64,000 nucleotides of DNA. Origin: Arachnopeziza araneosa. Its lineage: Eukaryota > Ascomycota > Leotiomycetes > Helotiales > Arachnopezizaceae. Location: contig QYAI01000019.1 of the NCBI GenBank assembly GCA_003988855.1, positions 5,278-69,277 on the forward strand, given 5' to 3'. Below are positions 23,867 to 36,300 of this stretch, piece by piece. The notes under the pieces were generated by a model, which did not search any database, had not been told where the DNA came from, and saw only the letters and a list, made by a program, of their open reading frames with translations. Each line of letters starts with the position of its first letter. The first letter of the stretch is position 1. The translations under genes and the position numbers were made by a program.

Positions 23867-25101
23867 TTGTGGCGAAGGGACTTCATGATGCTGAAGTAGA
23901 AAGCGCGTACCGAGAATATCAGGCGCGTGAATGCTTAGTTCTCAAATGGTGGGAGGGGATCTTGCTGAGGTGATGCTTATCGATGGAGATCTTGGCGCTC
24001 GCTATTCGGACTTTTGATTTCCCATCCGCTCCGTGCGATTTGAAGCAGCAAGAACCTCCAATATCAATTTCTTCACAAGAGGCTCACTGGGAATGAGAAG
24101 TTCAACCCGGAGAATGAACCTAGGAATTATCCCTTATTATATGTGCTTCAGCATTGCACTTCCTCCAATCATATGTCCATTTTCCTGGGTACATGGACTT
24201 CTGACATTCCTAACACCCAACTCGAATGGCGCCATCCAAGAAAGGGGACTCGAACCGCTTGCATAAAATGATAAGCTGCCTTCAACATCAAATTCTTTGC
24301 AAAAATGTGTTTTGGCGGGAACTTCTCTCTCTTATTTCAATATTAGTGGCGCAGTCTTTTCTAAGAAATTAATCTAGCCGTATATGCTCTTCTCTGAACT
24401 CTTTGCTTACAGTCAGATAGCTACCTTAACATTGTTTTAACGGCCATCTTCCCTAGGGAGTTGGTGAGAAGTTGGCGCATGGCAAGACGAAATCAGGCTT
24501 GTTTTTGCATTTAGCATCCCGAACACCTTTGTCTGGCTGGTTCACCGCGATTTCATCATTATCTTTATCATTAAGAATAGAATCACTGCTGGATCGCGGA
24601 CTTCACGATCTGGGCCATTGCAACAGACATGGCAGTGCCTTTGCATGGTATCCTGTATAGGCACTCGTTCTGAGCGATATTTTTGAACTTCACAGAACAG
24701 CTGAGTTGGCTAGAAAGAGTCCCAGGTTTTGACTTTCTCATTTTCATCGTCATGAAAACAATCACCGACAACACAAAAAGCGACATGCCGAAACACATCG
24801 TCGCTCCTTTCGTTGATGAAATCTAGTTACCTGTCTCAGCAAGCCAACCGGTTCGGCACGACCCAGCCTCCGCCACTGCTTAGCCGCCCACCTCCCTAGA
24901 GAGTACAACGTTTCCAACATCCAACACGCATGTAGCCATGCAATCAACAAAGACTACCACGACTCAGCCTGTCGGTGAGAGCGAAAAGACTGACGGTGGC
25001 TTGTTTCTAAAAGCCGACAACCCTTGGCTGTAATGACGGCCGTGTTGGTAGATAAGTACAGAGGCAACACACAGCAAGCAGGGTCTTGATCTCTCATATT
25101 A
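23867..25101. other. Intergenic, no gene recognised
   Basis: Upstream region of the hemerythrin-like gene and of the membrane-protein pseudogene. A 71-codon minus-strand frame starting at 24798 has one hydrophobic segment but no other support. Confidence 0.45.
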
Positions 25102-26905
25102 ATGTCATCTTTCCCGATCTTGTGTATTGTACAGTTTTGTGCGCTTTTTGCAGTTTGCGGTGCGTTTAGTGTGTTTCTTCTCTTTGGTTTGGCGTTAAAA
25201 ATGATTACTTTCAGTCCAAACTGCACACTTGCGCCTGACACTGTCAACTATGTCGCGTCACCTAACGCCCGTGGAACTCTCAACATTCTTTGGGCATCAA
25301 TCACAACACTATTTCTATGTACCTGGACAGTTCAGCACCCGAATCTTCCAATTGAAAGACCGCCCCGAAGCGTTAAAGCTCGGATTTCAGCTTTAGCTAA
25401 GAAATTTGGTATGATGATAGCAACTTTGATAGCACCAGAGTTTCTATTGTTGAAAGCAATTGGAGATAGATCTTGCTCCAAGATATTAGACGACCAGATA
25501 GGGTGGCGTGCCGAAAGAGATTTATCAGGATGGAGTTGTGTTCATTCGTTCTTTGCGAATATGGTGGATTTGTAGTCCACTTTACGGACCAGACTCCTCA
25601 AGGACCTACCTTGCTCCAGAATACACTGCCTCCGCCGACCGCCCCGGTTACTTCTAGAGAAGCAAACACCTCCATATCATTAAGGGCAGCGCCGACGATT
25701 CCAGTCACCCCATCGCAAGCGATCACTACTGTAGCATTAACACCAACTCCAACCACCGAGACTAATTCTTCGCAGGCAACTACTACTATATCGTTACCTG
25801 AACCCCCAATTCCTTCTACCATCATCAATGAGCAAGGGTCCATGCCAACCCCAGCGGTTGAAGATATAGCTGCGTCTCCTCTCCCTAAGGGCCAGGTTGC
25901 GTCCTCTCGCCCAACACCGCACACACTTCGCTTGTTGCGATTACTAGATCGGCTAGAGAAAGGCCTACCGCCATCAGATGAAAAGACTACAATATTAGTC
26001 AAGGAGTCGCTTGCTGAGGTCAGAAGAGGCGTGAACGCGGAACAGAACTTCTATTTGGATAGATCTCCTGGGGTTTTCGGGAGATTAGTCTACAACCTAG
26101 TCCGCCTTTGAAGTACGAAATGGGCACTTAATGGTGCTCAAATTGTCCTCGCTCGGCAAATAGGCATCGTTTCCAAGTTTCCAAACGTCTCTACCGAGGA
26201 ATTAGAAGACAAAAGCAAAGGAGACTTTCTCGTTAAGTTCCTTGCTGTGCTTCAAGCTGGTTGGCAGATTATACAACTTCTGCAGCGATATGTCTAGCAT
26301 GAGGTACCTTCACAACTTGAAATTGTCACAATTGCCTATGCGGTTTGCACATTGTTTATATACATGTTTTATTGGGAAAAGCCACAAGATATCTCAATGC
26401 CTATCCTGCTTCCTGCCGCGAGACATGCCACGTTGAGGAAATGATCAAATTAGCTGACATCGGCCCTGTCTACAAAGCTGGGTTATTCACGGGCTACGAG
26501 TATGCGATCCCAGAACATACCATCCATACAAATTTCGAGCATCCGTACGAAGACCACAGTGGTGGTAGGCTAGGTTGGATCGGAGGTGTTGTCGGTGCCG
26601 TAGTCTTTGGCTTACTCCATTGTGTGGCTTGGGATTTGTCTTTTCCAACCCCTATCGAGAGACTTCTCTGGAGATATGCTGCCATCTCCACGGCTTCAAT
26701 TCCTTTTATCTATGGCGCTCGTGGGCTGATTTTGCCGTGGCTGATCAAAGCGGAGACGGTACCAAAGTTGGCCTTCATTGGAGATACCTTTATGCCTGTG
26801 GTGGCAATCATTGTTGGCTTTATATATGGAGTCTCGAGAATTTTCCTGCTCACGGAGACCTTCAGATCAGTTTTTTATCTCTCGCCGGATACCTTCAAGT
26901 CGTAA
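25102..26905 (+). pseudogene. Multi-pass membrane protein of a large fungal family, inactivated
   Basis: The sequence follows an uncharacterised fungal integral-membrane family with the hallmarks VNYVASPNARGTLNILWAS, TLFLCTWTVQHPN, APEFLLLKAIGD, a Thr/Pro/Ser-rich insert, WALNGAQIVLARQIGIV and GDFLVKFLAVLQAGWQ. The C-terminal half has several TM helices ending in SRIFLLTETFRSVFYLSPDTF. Four lesions break it: a one-base deletion near 25562 (HSFFANM then GGFVVHF in another frame); an in-frame TGA at about 26109-26111 just before WALNG; a TAG at about 26293-26295 before HEVPSQLEIV; and another one-base loss near 26432. Both stops could come from single C-to-T changes (CGA, CAG). The start ATG at 25102 is intact. 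Sequencing errors could mimic one lesion but hardly four. Confidence 0.75.
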
Positions 26906-27305
26906 ATATAAACTAATTTCGTATTCTCAAATCGAATTTTTGAGAAAAGCAAGTACAAGTTGTATGAACTGGATCTTTCACACTATTCAGAATGTTGGAG
27001 GATGGTGCTAAGTGAAAGCTGGACCTTTTATCTGTTACTATGTCGGCGCATCAAAACAAGGAATAAGAAGTCTGTTCACGTCGACTTTTCACTTGCAATT
27101 GATATCAAAGCTGGTTCAGATATAAATCATTCATCACAATCACTGAAAGAACGAGAGACACGCTTCGACTCAATTATGATGAGCATTAGGGAATGAATAA
27201 GTCGTGTTGTCTAGTAGATGACTCCTAAATATCCTACGCCCAATCCAGATATAAGAGATCCCCCTCCTGGATATACACCGTGCGTTCGAAAGTCAAGTCA
27301 TCAAT
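26906..27305. other. Intergenic
   Basis: Short region between the pseudogene and the CYSTM gene; nothing recognised. Confidence 0.5.
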
Positions 27306-27608
27306 TTAGCAACAGCATTCACAGCACTCGAAGCATGCAAGACCGGCGCAACTGAAATTGAGATGTTAGCCCAACATGTGGATTCTTGGGTAGGGGCAAC
27401 TTACATTCCGCAGCAGAGACCGGCTTCGTCACCTCCACGCATGCTCACAGGCTCAGCAGACATCTGCTCAATGGAACGCTGATATCTGTTAGCAAATGAT
27501 TTCCTTCCGCAACTCCGGAAACCCTACAGGTTGCTGGACCATGGTCTCCTGGGTGGTTGGGACCTCCATGGCCTGGGTTTGGGGTTGTTGAACTTCCTGG
27601 GCTGGCAT
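27306..27608 (-). CDS. CYSTM-type small cysteine-rich membrane peptide
   Basis: Three exons on minus: 27608-27528, 27478-27405, 27351-27306, with introns of 49 and 53 bp; 66 aa. The N-terminal half is Gln/Pro/Thr-rich and disordered. The C-terminus reads GLCCGICAGLACFECCECCC, the Cys-rich transmembrane module (CYSTM) of small tail-anchored stress-related proteins in eukaryotes. The exact role is unknown; members are linked to metal and stress tolerance. The second intron falls inside the Cys module, so the full motif appears only after splicing. For intron 1 an alternative 37-bp splice would add two residues, but I prefer the 49-bp intron with a CTAAC branch point. Confidence 0.8.
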
Positions 27609-28542
27609 ATTGAATTGATATATACAATATATTCGTTTGATTTGAGGAATTGAGATGTCGGATGATAATGAAGGGATTTTGAAGATGCAGATGAATCGGT
27701 AAGCCGGTTTGCAAGAGGGGGATGGGCACTACTTATCAGGACTTCGTCGCTGTCGCACCGTGCATGGCGCAGCAGTTTGCTCTGCCCAATCGAACGCGTG
27801 TCTCGGGGTAGTCAGCTCCAAAGTGTCTGACTGGCAGGGTGTTCCCGGACAAGGTATTGGCTGAAACAAAGTTCCCGCATACGGCAGTAAAAGAACGGCA
27901 CACACTGTTGGATCGCCCGCCCATTAGGATCTTCTCGCAGAGGATTTTTAAAGGCGTTGCCGAACCTCTAACTTGAGATTAATTGCGTAATGTGCCAACT
28001 TCCACTGACGTCGTTTTATATGGAGTTGTAGGGCTGTGTTCTGCAACGTCCGTTATTTCTTGGAACCCCCCCGGGCCCCCAAAGGCTTGTTTTTCCCCTA
28101 TTTCGAGCTTGCCGATCTTATCTTGACCCCTAAGAGTGTGGCGGTGTGCAGGTTCAACGACGATTGGTCTGGAACTTCGCAAGCTCAACAGCTCTCGTAG
28201 CTCCTCGCACAGCTGAGCTGCTGAAAAAGGATCATGCGGCGTCAGCGATAAAATGAGACTTCAATCTACAATCGGCCAAGGGATATACGTGGATTTTCAC
28301 GATTTGGCCAATCTAATCACAGCTTCGTAATCAACGGAGAAGAAATGAGAAGGACTGTCAATTAAGATGATATCAAATAAACCACTCCCAAAGGACTTGA
28401 TGTGGCGGAGTTGAGTAAAGTTTAATGGCATAGATTATTGATCAGCTCATTTCATTGCTGCCCACGCTAGGCATTACACTGTATTTGAATCAAGTTTGAC
28501 GACGTGGGTAAAACACATACAGTAGGAATGCTTAACGACAGC
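27609..28542. other. Intergenic
   Basis: Promoter side of the CYSTM gene and 3' flank of RPA49. Contains a C-rich tract near 28066-28080; no gene was recognised. Confidence 0.5.
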
Positions 28543-29998
28543 TCAGCGAACTTTTCTTCCTGCGGATTGCTTCGGAAACACTAGAGGAAGCTTCATTTTG
28601 GCAACGGATCGCTGTGCTGCAAGAACAGCATTTATACCTCGTCGCTTTGCTTCCGTTTTCCCAAGTTGATGGCACTTCACTCCAATCTCACTGTAGTACT
28701 TGTTCATCATCGCCGGCTCCATCAACAAGTCATCCCTAAGATTTGTTGTATCTGTTTCAAAATTGTCCACCAGCAAAGATAGCGCACAAAGCCATGTGAT
28801 AACTTGGTCTACCTGGAATTTTGACATAGAGCCTGCAGTTGAGAATTTGCGCTTGAGTCCTTCTAATACTGGTTCTGGCACATCACCAATAACTTTCTTC
28901 AGATCATCCTTTCTAGGCAGCTCACGGCCTCCCCCTCTGCCTTTCGGCTTTGCGGCTTTCAAGAAATCCAGCATTAGAAGCATGTATTTCAGAATCTTGA
29001 GTTTCTCGACATTAACAGCGCATTTAGCGATTCGATAAGCCACAAATTGGGAAGTGGTTTGGACCTCCTTATTCGCCTTAACAGCGTCTTGCCAGGCTTT
29101 AACAGGTATATATTTCAGGGTATCGACGCCAATCAGGTTGTCAATAGTGTAAACATCTGCGACTTCCGTCGCATTTTCATTCACCGTAGGACGTGGTTTG
29201 TGTATGTTGACAGATAAATCCAATTGGCTCTGAGTCGCCACGCTTTCTGCCGTTGATGCCATACTTTCGAGCATAGCAGTCGCAGCAGCGTCTAGTTTGC
29301 GCGGAGTTCCATTTGTGGGATTCCGTAGAGATATGTTGGGTGTAATGGCATTTTCTGTGAGCGATTGGATAGCTTTTCGTGCTTTCTTCGTGCCAAACGT
29401 CTGCCCAAGAATATTTCGCTGCTCTCTTATGTTCTGTGCACAGGAATTAGAATTTCATAGCAAATCATATTAGAATTGAGTACCGTAGAGAGTAGTTCAT
29501 CTTGAATGGTATTCTGATGTGACCGCACAACCCCGCGCACGACCATCTTTCTTGCCTCCAAAACCTCCAGCTTCCCAGTCTCGGGGTCGAAAACACCAAC
29601 ATAATGTTTTAGAAGTGGACCTGAGCTGCCTAAATCTTCTTCACGAGCCGTATAATCTAGCTTTTGGTGTTCGGAAGAATGTAGAAGCAATTCCTTGGTG
29701 GTGATGTCCCCGCTCCGTCCCTCTCGTTGAGGTGCGTTTCGGCGAGTTTTCGTATAGGCGTTGAGAGTGACGGTTGAAGGTATAACAATCCCAGGAGTCG
29801 ATGCTGTGTTCAATCAGTTAAAAGAAAATTTGAGAAGAGCTGTTTGATTTTAATACCTATGACGGGTGCCCATTTCTCTACTTGACGAAGAGCAATTTTG
29901 ACCGGGCGGTCTCCTTCTATAGCAACTCGTTTGCTGGGTTTGGAGGAGCCATCAGTATCCCTCTTTCGTTTCTTGGCTTTTTCCATTTTGTCTGACAT
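28543..29998 (-). CDS. RPA49: RNA polymerase I subunit A49
   Basis: Three exons on minus: 29998-29857, 29803-29484, 29433-28543; 450 aa. A49 forms the A49-A34.5 heterodimer of Pol I in the nucleolus, with TFIIF-like and TFIIE-like roles in rRNA transcription. The basic Lys/Arg N-terminus (EKAKKRKRDTDGSSKPSKR) suits nuclear import. The dimerisation module follows with WAPVIASTPGIVIPSTVTLN, LKHYVGVFDPETGKLEVLEA and the conserved linker ILGQTFGTKKARKAIQSL. The C-terminal tandem winged-helix part includes DTLKYIPVKAW, FVAYRIAKCAVNVEKLKIL and DQVITWLCALSLLVDNFETD. Length fits the family. A basic tail (KQSAGRKVR) ends the protein. It lies upstream-to-downstream in tandem with the eL41 gene on the same strand. 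Confidence 0.9.
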
Positions 29999-30652
29999 GA
30001 TGGTGTGTGATATTTGTGCCGGGCTTTGAACAGTAAATTAAGTTTCAAGGTGGTGTAGAGAAAAAAATGGTACCAAGAAACGGCAGAAATTTCACCGCCT
30101 TCCGGATAGTAGACCTAGGTAATGAAAGGTTGTTCAGCATACTTCCGTATGGATTTACATAATTGAGAATGTATTATTGAATGGTTTTCGTCAATAGTAT
30201 GAGATCAGCAATTAAGATATGTTTCGGAAGGCTAAGACAAGATCAAAAGAAGGCATTTAAGGTCACATGAATTAATGAAAAAAGTTCTCTGAAGCAGTTC
30301 TTCATTTTCCTATTAGCAATTGAAGTCGATGGTATCTAGCATCTGCGGCAGCTTTCCTCCTATCGCTCATTGTTCGCAAACTCTCAGTTGACAATCCGAC
30401 TAGCTATTGACCAGCCCTGCTTCCCATCCCTTCATCTGTCAATTGCCAAAGAGTACGCGTCATCATACTGGTCCATCCTTGAACACCCAGTTCTTTCGTG
30501 CAGAGTGGTGGTACCATACTGTGCTAGTGATCTGAAATGCTGAAAAAGGCGTGGATGTTGATGCGAGAGATAGCGTAGCCTTGGAGTTATGATTGTCATG
30601 ACATTATGTATCGAGAGGTAAGAGTGACCGAGATCGAGTTGTTGTGAGTTGT
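29999..30652. other. Intergenic between RPA49 and eL41
   Basis: Contains the RPA49 promoter and eL41 3' flank. No further gene was seen. Confidence 0.5.
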
Positions 30653-30819
30653 TTACTTGCTATAAGGTATAAGCAATTGACTAAAGAGTTACCATGCACC
30701 AGCAGCAACTTCAAAAAGTCGATGGCAATGAGAACATTGGGAACTTACGATCTGGCACGAGTCTTGCGGCGCTTTCTCTTGAGTCTACGGACTCGCTTTT
30801 TTCTCCACTTCGCTCTCAT
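30653..30819 (-). CDS. RPL41: 60S ribosomal protein eL41 (25 residues)
   Basis: Two exons on minus: 30819-30749 and a 7-nt last exon 30659-30653, with an 89-bp intron. The 25-residue product begins MRAKWRKKRVRRLKRKRRK and ends RARSK, essentially the invariant eukaryotic eL41, the smallest ribosomal protein, which is a single basic helix at the subunit interface. The final Ser codon is split across the intron, and exon 2 supplies only its last base, a Lys and the stop. The near-perfect match to a universally conserved peptide makes the call firm despite its size. The 5' side (30820 onward) should hold a ribosomal-protein promoter. Confidence 0.95.
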
Positions 30820-33310
30820 ACTTGATAACTGTGCGCTGTAGGGAGGATTATATTAGCGTTTGTTGAAAGAAGGTGAAAGGCGGGGAAGCCTGTGAAAAGC
30901 TCAAAGGTGGCTATGATGGCAGCCATAGATAAAGCGCTGAACCACCAGTGCGGGCTTGAGTGTTTGGAGAGCCATTGAAGAGTGGTGGGAGGTGGAATAG
31001 CTTACTTGTCAAATATGTGAAGATGATGAAGCTTTGGGGTTTCGTGGAAGTGGTCGAAAGGGTTTTAAGAACTGTGTGCGCCATTAAGCGAGGCGTATCA
31101 CATGACCCGAGGAGTTCCCAATCAGGTAAGGTTATTTCGACCCATCCCAACTTGAAATGAGATTTAATGATCCAAGAGAAGCTGATTGATTGGTCTTCAC
31201 AAAGATATCTTATTTTGCCTTTCAGTACTTCAATTTTTCTAGCCACCTCTGCAACTTTTCCCCATTTGTCTACACAACCGGCCAATTCTTGCACAATCCT
31301 GCTGTATTCCTTATGTTTTCCCTAGGAGGTTCTTATACTGAGACCTCTCTAGGTACTCTGATAAGGACTGTTCTCTTCTGCTTTTATACCCATGTGGCTC
31401 GTGAAGATCAGGCCCTTGAGTTGGTACATGAGAGAACTGCAAGAAGAGAATATCTTATTGTAAGCATATCATAGAAATATGTAACTTGATGCATAATACT
31501 GTACGGTATGCTTGATACCGAATCACCATGCTTTCCACAATGTATCGATCATAATTACTGACCATCATCTTGCTGTCTCCTGACAATATTGTGGTGGCAG
31601 GTCAGAAGGTGAGACAGAAAAATTAGGAAAGCAGAACACTAGGATAACTTTAGGAGGAGCCCTGAGTGGAAAAGTGTCAAGTTATTGAATCTTAATGTTT
31701 AATCCATTATATATCTCTAATTATATTCTCTTCCAGGGTATTTTTTGGGGGGTGCAAGGGACACTCTAACGATAAATAAATGATTTTGAGAGCGGAGTCG
31801 TAGGAAGTTGTACAGTAGTCATCTAAGTAGAACCACAACAATAATTAAAATAGTATAATAGAATTCTATCTTAATACTTACTAACATTTCTACACAAAAT
31901 CTTAAATGCGGGGTGGTGGATTTGAGTTCTTGTTTTCCGAGTTTCAGGTCTGTTTAGCTTTACGAAGTATTCGAAGGTAAGTCGACGAGAATATAGACTT
32001 TCTGTCTTGTTCTCGTAGTCTAAAAATCCGTTAGCTTAACTCCGCAGTAAGTTTTGCTTGTTCCGAGAGGTTCGGGGTATCTTCAGGTCATAATCTTTGA
32101 GACTAGCTGCTTCGCTTAGCAAGTAAACAAATAAATTGAGCTCAAAAATAGAAGGATATTATTCCCACCTGCCCCGAAAATTTCCCGATATGAAAACCAA
32201 AAAAATGTGCCAAAAAGAAAGGAAGGGGCAGATCACTTACTTTTCACTCACCACACACCACGAACATCTCAGCAGGGCGCCGAAGCTAATTATGATACCC
32301 TCTGACCCAATTCTTTAGACACTCCGAAATGTGCTTTAGATATGGGGTCGCCGTTTATACACCGTCTGGAGTAGGTTAGTTTCACCTTCCTCCGAAATGG
32401 AAGGGGAAAATAACTTTCAACTACGCCAGCTTATAGGCTCGGCCCGGATCTTGTTAGAATCCGAAACGAGTTGGCTTAATTAGTTATATGTAGTAAGTTT
32501 GTGCCTCATCAAAATCAAAATGGACGCTAGTCATGGACCGACATCTACTAAAAGAGCCGATGAACCTCCTCTCATTTTCCCTCGAATATTCCACGGCGAT
32601 AGTCCCAGCCCCAAAGTTCACATTCAATCTTAACAATATCAAGGAACATTACAGGAAAACTAGCGGATGAGAAGAGATATCGTCAAACGATGCGGTAGGT
32701 TCTCAAACACCTCTGCTAATTTTAGAGTCTTGAAAGAGTCACACGCTTAACAGCAATAATCAGAGAGCTGCAAAACGTGAACTTCTCATTTGCTAAATTT
32801 GGAGACGACGTAGTCAACGCGAAAAGATAGGATAAAACTAGGCGATGGATGAGAAACACGTAATTAGCGGGAGCTCTTATTTACGCTACCAAACGAACAG
32901 GAAAACGTTGAAAGTTTATTAGTAGAGAAATGAAGAGATAGAATTGATGAGCAGCCTTACAAGAAGAACGACGCTGGAATTTCCGTGAAGATTCTATGAA
33001 GGTGGTTCTTCGTCTGGTCTAGATTGATTTCTCTGAAAATGGAGAAGTAAGATATGAATATTTCAAACAAAGGCTGCTTTCCTTTTGAAGTTGGTTGAAA
33101 TCTCCAATGATCTGATGACCAAGCGCTTTTGATTCCATACGAACACCCCGTCTTGAAAGACCAAACCGCCCCTACGCTGCCACCTTCCAGCTCATCCAAC
33201 ATACGCCGAATAATGTACAACTGAACGCCACAATACCGTCCACCCGGTGCCAATTAAGTACGCCATCCACATTTGATAATCATACATATCCTAAGTCATT
33301 TAACGCAGCC
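30820..33310. other. 2.5-kb intergenic region
   Basis: AT-rich, no convincing gene. Long frames on minus at 30911-31294 and 32957-33253 lack ATG starts and family resemblance. A 40-codon ATG frame at 32520 (MDASHGPTSTKRADEPPL...) is possible but unsupported. The region includes the eL41 promoter and Rictor 3' flank. Confidence 0.45.
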
Positions 33311-36300
33311 TCAAAATATCACTGCGTATGTTGGTATCGGACTACCTGAGGCGTCGCTGACACTGCGCTGTCTTTCGGTCCTGCCCTCGCTACCACTGTC
33401 GACTTCTTCCACTCCATCCTCCTCTTCCACTCCCTCTTCGCCACTCTCTTCTCCGAATACGATCTTTCTCAGCACGCTGCGGTCGAACAACTCGGCAACG
33501 AAATGTCTCACTCCAAGTCTAAAATGGTGTGATTCTAACAAGATCATGATCTTTTTAAACAATGCTGGCTGTCTAAAACCCGGCGCCTTCTGTACCTTGA
33601 GTTTCATCAAATCGGTCATTGCCCGTTTTTGAAGCACCGTGTTGCCAAGTTCAACAATGGAGCTCAGAATATGGTGGTTGGTTTCATCTTCATCTTTGCG
33701 GGCAGCCGCTATAGCTAAAACTTGGTTTTCCGTCATTATAACGTCTGAAACCTTCTGATGTTGCCATGGGGTGAACGAGAAAAATCTGCTAAGATCTTTA
33801 GGGATGCAAAGACCAAGCGACTCGCCAGTATTTGTTGTGTTGCTGTCCCAACCATGCTCCGAGAGAATCTCTAGGCCATGTATGCTTCGGGAAATGAGTC
33901 CAAGAACAAAGAAGGCTGTACCACGTAAACTCATGATTTCATGTGATTCAGCAATCCGCACTATGTTTTGAACAACGTCCGACTCTTCAAGGAAAGGAGC
34001 CCCGAGTTCCATCGATCCGACGTTACCGACTGCCCATAGAGAGCCTTTGACCTTGAGTATCAGCTCTGGGTCATCATAAAGCATGCCATAATCTCGAATG
34101 GTTGAAGCAAACTCTTCAAAGTGACCTTTATCACGCAGGAGTTTGCACCCTTCTTGCGTCCTCGTCAATTCTCTGTAAAAATGCGGTGGTATATGAGCAT
34201 CGTTGTCAGCATCAAACTCAAAGCTGTCTTCAGTGATACTGAAACGATTAGACGCTTCCTCTGGGAGGGTGATAAACGAGCGCGCCAAGCTGGCCTCAAT
34301 AACTGCAACATAGCTGTCGTTTCGTCCGAGGAACCAATCGTCCATTTCGTTGCTAATATAGTCCAGACCATCTAGATAATGGTAGCCAATTGATGTCGAT
34401 AAGAATCGTAAAAGAAGTGGTGCACCAATCTCTCCGAGATGATCCAGTGCTGGACGACACTCGACAATGTATTCAAGGTAGTTCTTGCGATTACAGGCCT
34501 CTTCAAGAATCTTGATTGCAGTTGCGCAGACTTCAACTTCTGGGTCATAGAGCTGTGTAACTAGCAATTGAATGGCCCATTTTGAGTCACCTACTCCCTG
34601 ATTGGTAGGCGTATTTGAGCGTAGTCGGCTTGAGTATTTCCTTAGCATGTGAGTTGCGTAGATCCGAATCTCTTTCGATCCCGACGTTAAAGCTTTTGAA
34701 AGAAGCACTCTCGGATGTCCTTGTAAGCTGTAGTCAAAGTTGGAAAGCAAGAGTTTAATCAAATCAGGACGTTGTTTCAAATCGATGATGTGATACATCA
34801 TGTTGATCATGCGCCACCGGTCAAGCATCTGCAATCCTTTGGGGTCACCACTAAGAGTTCCAATCATGGCAAAATACCCGCAGCAAAGGGTTTCCTGTAA
34901 GCGTTCTTTAGAGAACATCGGAGACTGAGCTGTCAAACCACTTGTCTAATTATTGTCAGCGTCGCTTCTATTTCCTTGATATGACGGACTTACTGGATCA
35001 CACTGTGCGAGGCACTCCGCAATCTGTCTTAGCAGTTTGTGATCCGCAAGGTATCTGACACCTTCGTTTGTCTGGAGAAGTGTATGCATAAGCGCACATC
35101 CTACTTTAATATACCTCTGTGTAATCCGGGTGTTTTTGGCCTCCGAAAATTTATACTTGAATGGTCGATAGAAATTCATTATTCGCTTAATGAATTTTGA
35201 AGCCTTGATTGCTTCATCGAGGCGCTTGCCATTCAACAGTGGCCCTTCAATGATACGTAAAATAATATCCCATTTCCATTTTATTGGGTTAGTGCTTGAA
35301 AGAACTTGTGTCTCTACCAAAAGCTGGCGGAATGTTGTCTCATCAAGGGCAACATTGCTACTACCCTTTGATTGCTCAGCCAGGTTCGTCAAGTTATCAT
35401 GACCGGTGCTGACAACGCTTGTTAAAGTGCCTGCAGCATTTGGAGCGGATCGATAAAGTGTTCGGCTCACACTGCTAATTTGGTAGACAGTGCCAGTAGC
35501 ATCAAACCGCTCATCATTGCCGAAATGAGAGGCAGCCCGAAACAACTCTGGAAGTAGTTGCAGCTCGCTACTCCAATTTGAAGGAAGAAGTTCGTTTGCT
35601 AGTTTTAATACTTCTCCGATGAGGAGTGTCGTTTTTCGTTTGAGCATGGAGTTGTCAGCATCTTGAGTGACTTGCAGCAAACTCTGGAGTAGGTCGGATG
35701 AGATTAACACGGTTAATAATAGCGCGGTGTAATGGTCTACAAAGCTTTTTTCTCCGGCCTCTTCTTCAACAGGCTCTGACGTCTTTGGTGAAGTCGATTT
35801 CAGAGTAGCAACCCGTCCATATGTTGTTAAGCGTCGACCCGCCAAAAATGATGTCGCCCAAAATGGCGACTTGATGCGGAGAAGGGTGTAAAGAAGATCA
35901 ATGACAGTCTCCCTAATCGAAGGATTTGGCAGCATCAAGCAAGAGATCAGTGATCTTATCGCTCTGAAATTGTACATGGACAATGTCATAAGTCCAGGCC
36001 AAGTCTTCATGGCGTATGCAATGCCCTTGGAGTTCTGCTTCAATATACTTTCTTTGGCATATAGAGAATCAGTAAAGGCTGTGAATAGAACTTCAAGTTC
36101 ATAACCTGATCGGAGGAACCTCCTTCGCTGTGGGGAGTCTAGCAAGAATAGAAATGCTGCTGTGAGACTCTCAGAAGCTTCGTACGTGCCCTCTCCGAGA
36201 GCATCTGCTAAAGGTCTGAGGCCTCCTGATGCTACGAGCAAACCTGGATCTCGCACCATTATTTCGGCCAAAGTTTCTATACATATGGATTTGAGTCGAT

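Noticed and set aside
24220..24300. tRNA-like GGTTCGAGTCCCC motif on minus
   Set aside because: The T-arm has a mismatch and no matching 5' acceptor or D-arm was found about 70 nt away.
30911..31294. 127-codon minus frame upstream of eL41
   Set aside because: No ATG start and no recognisable domain. It overlaps the expected eL41 promoter region.
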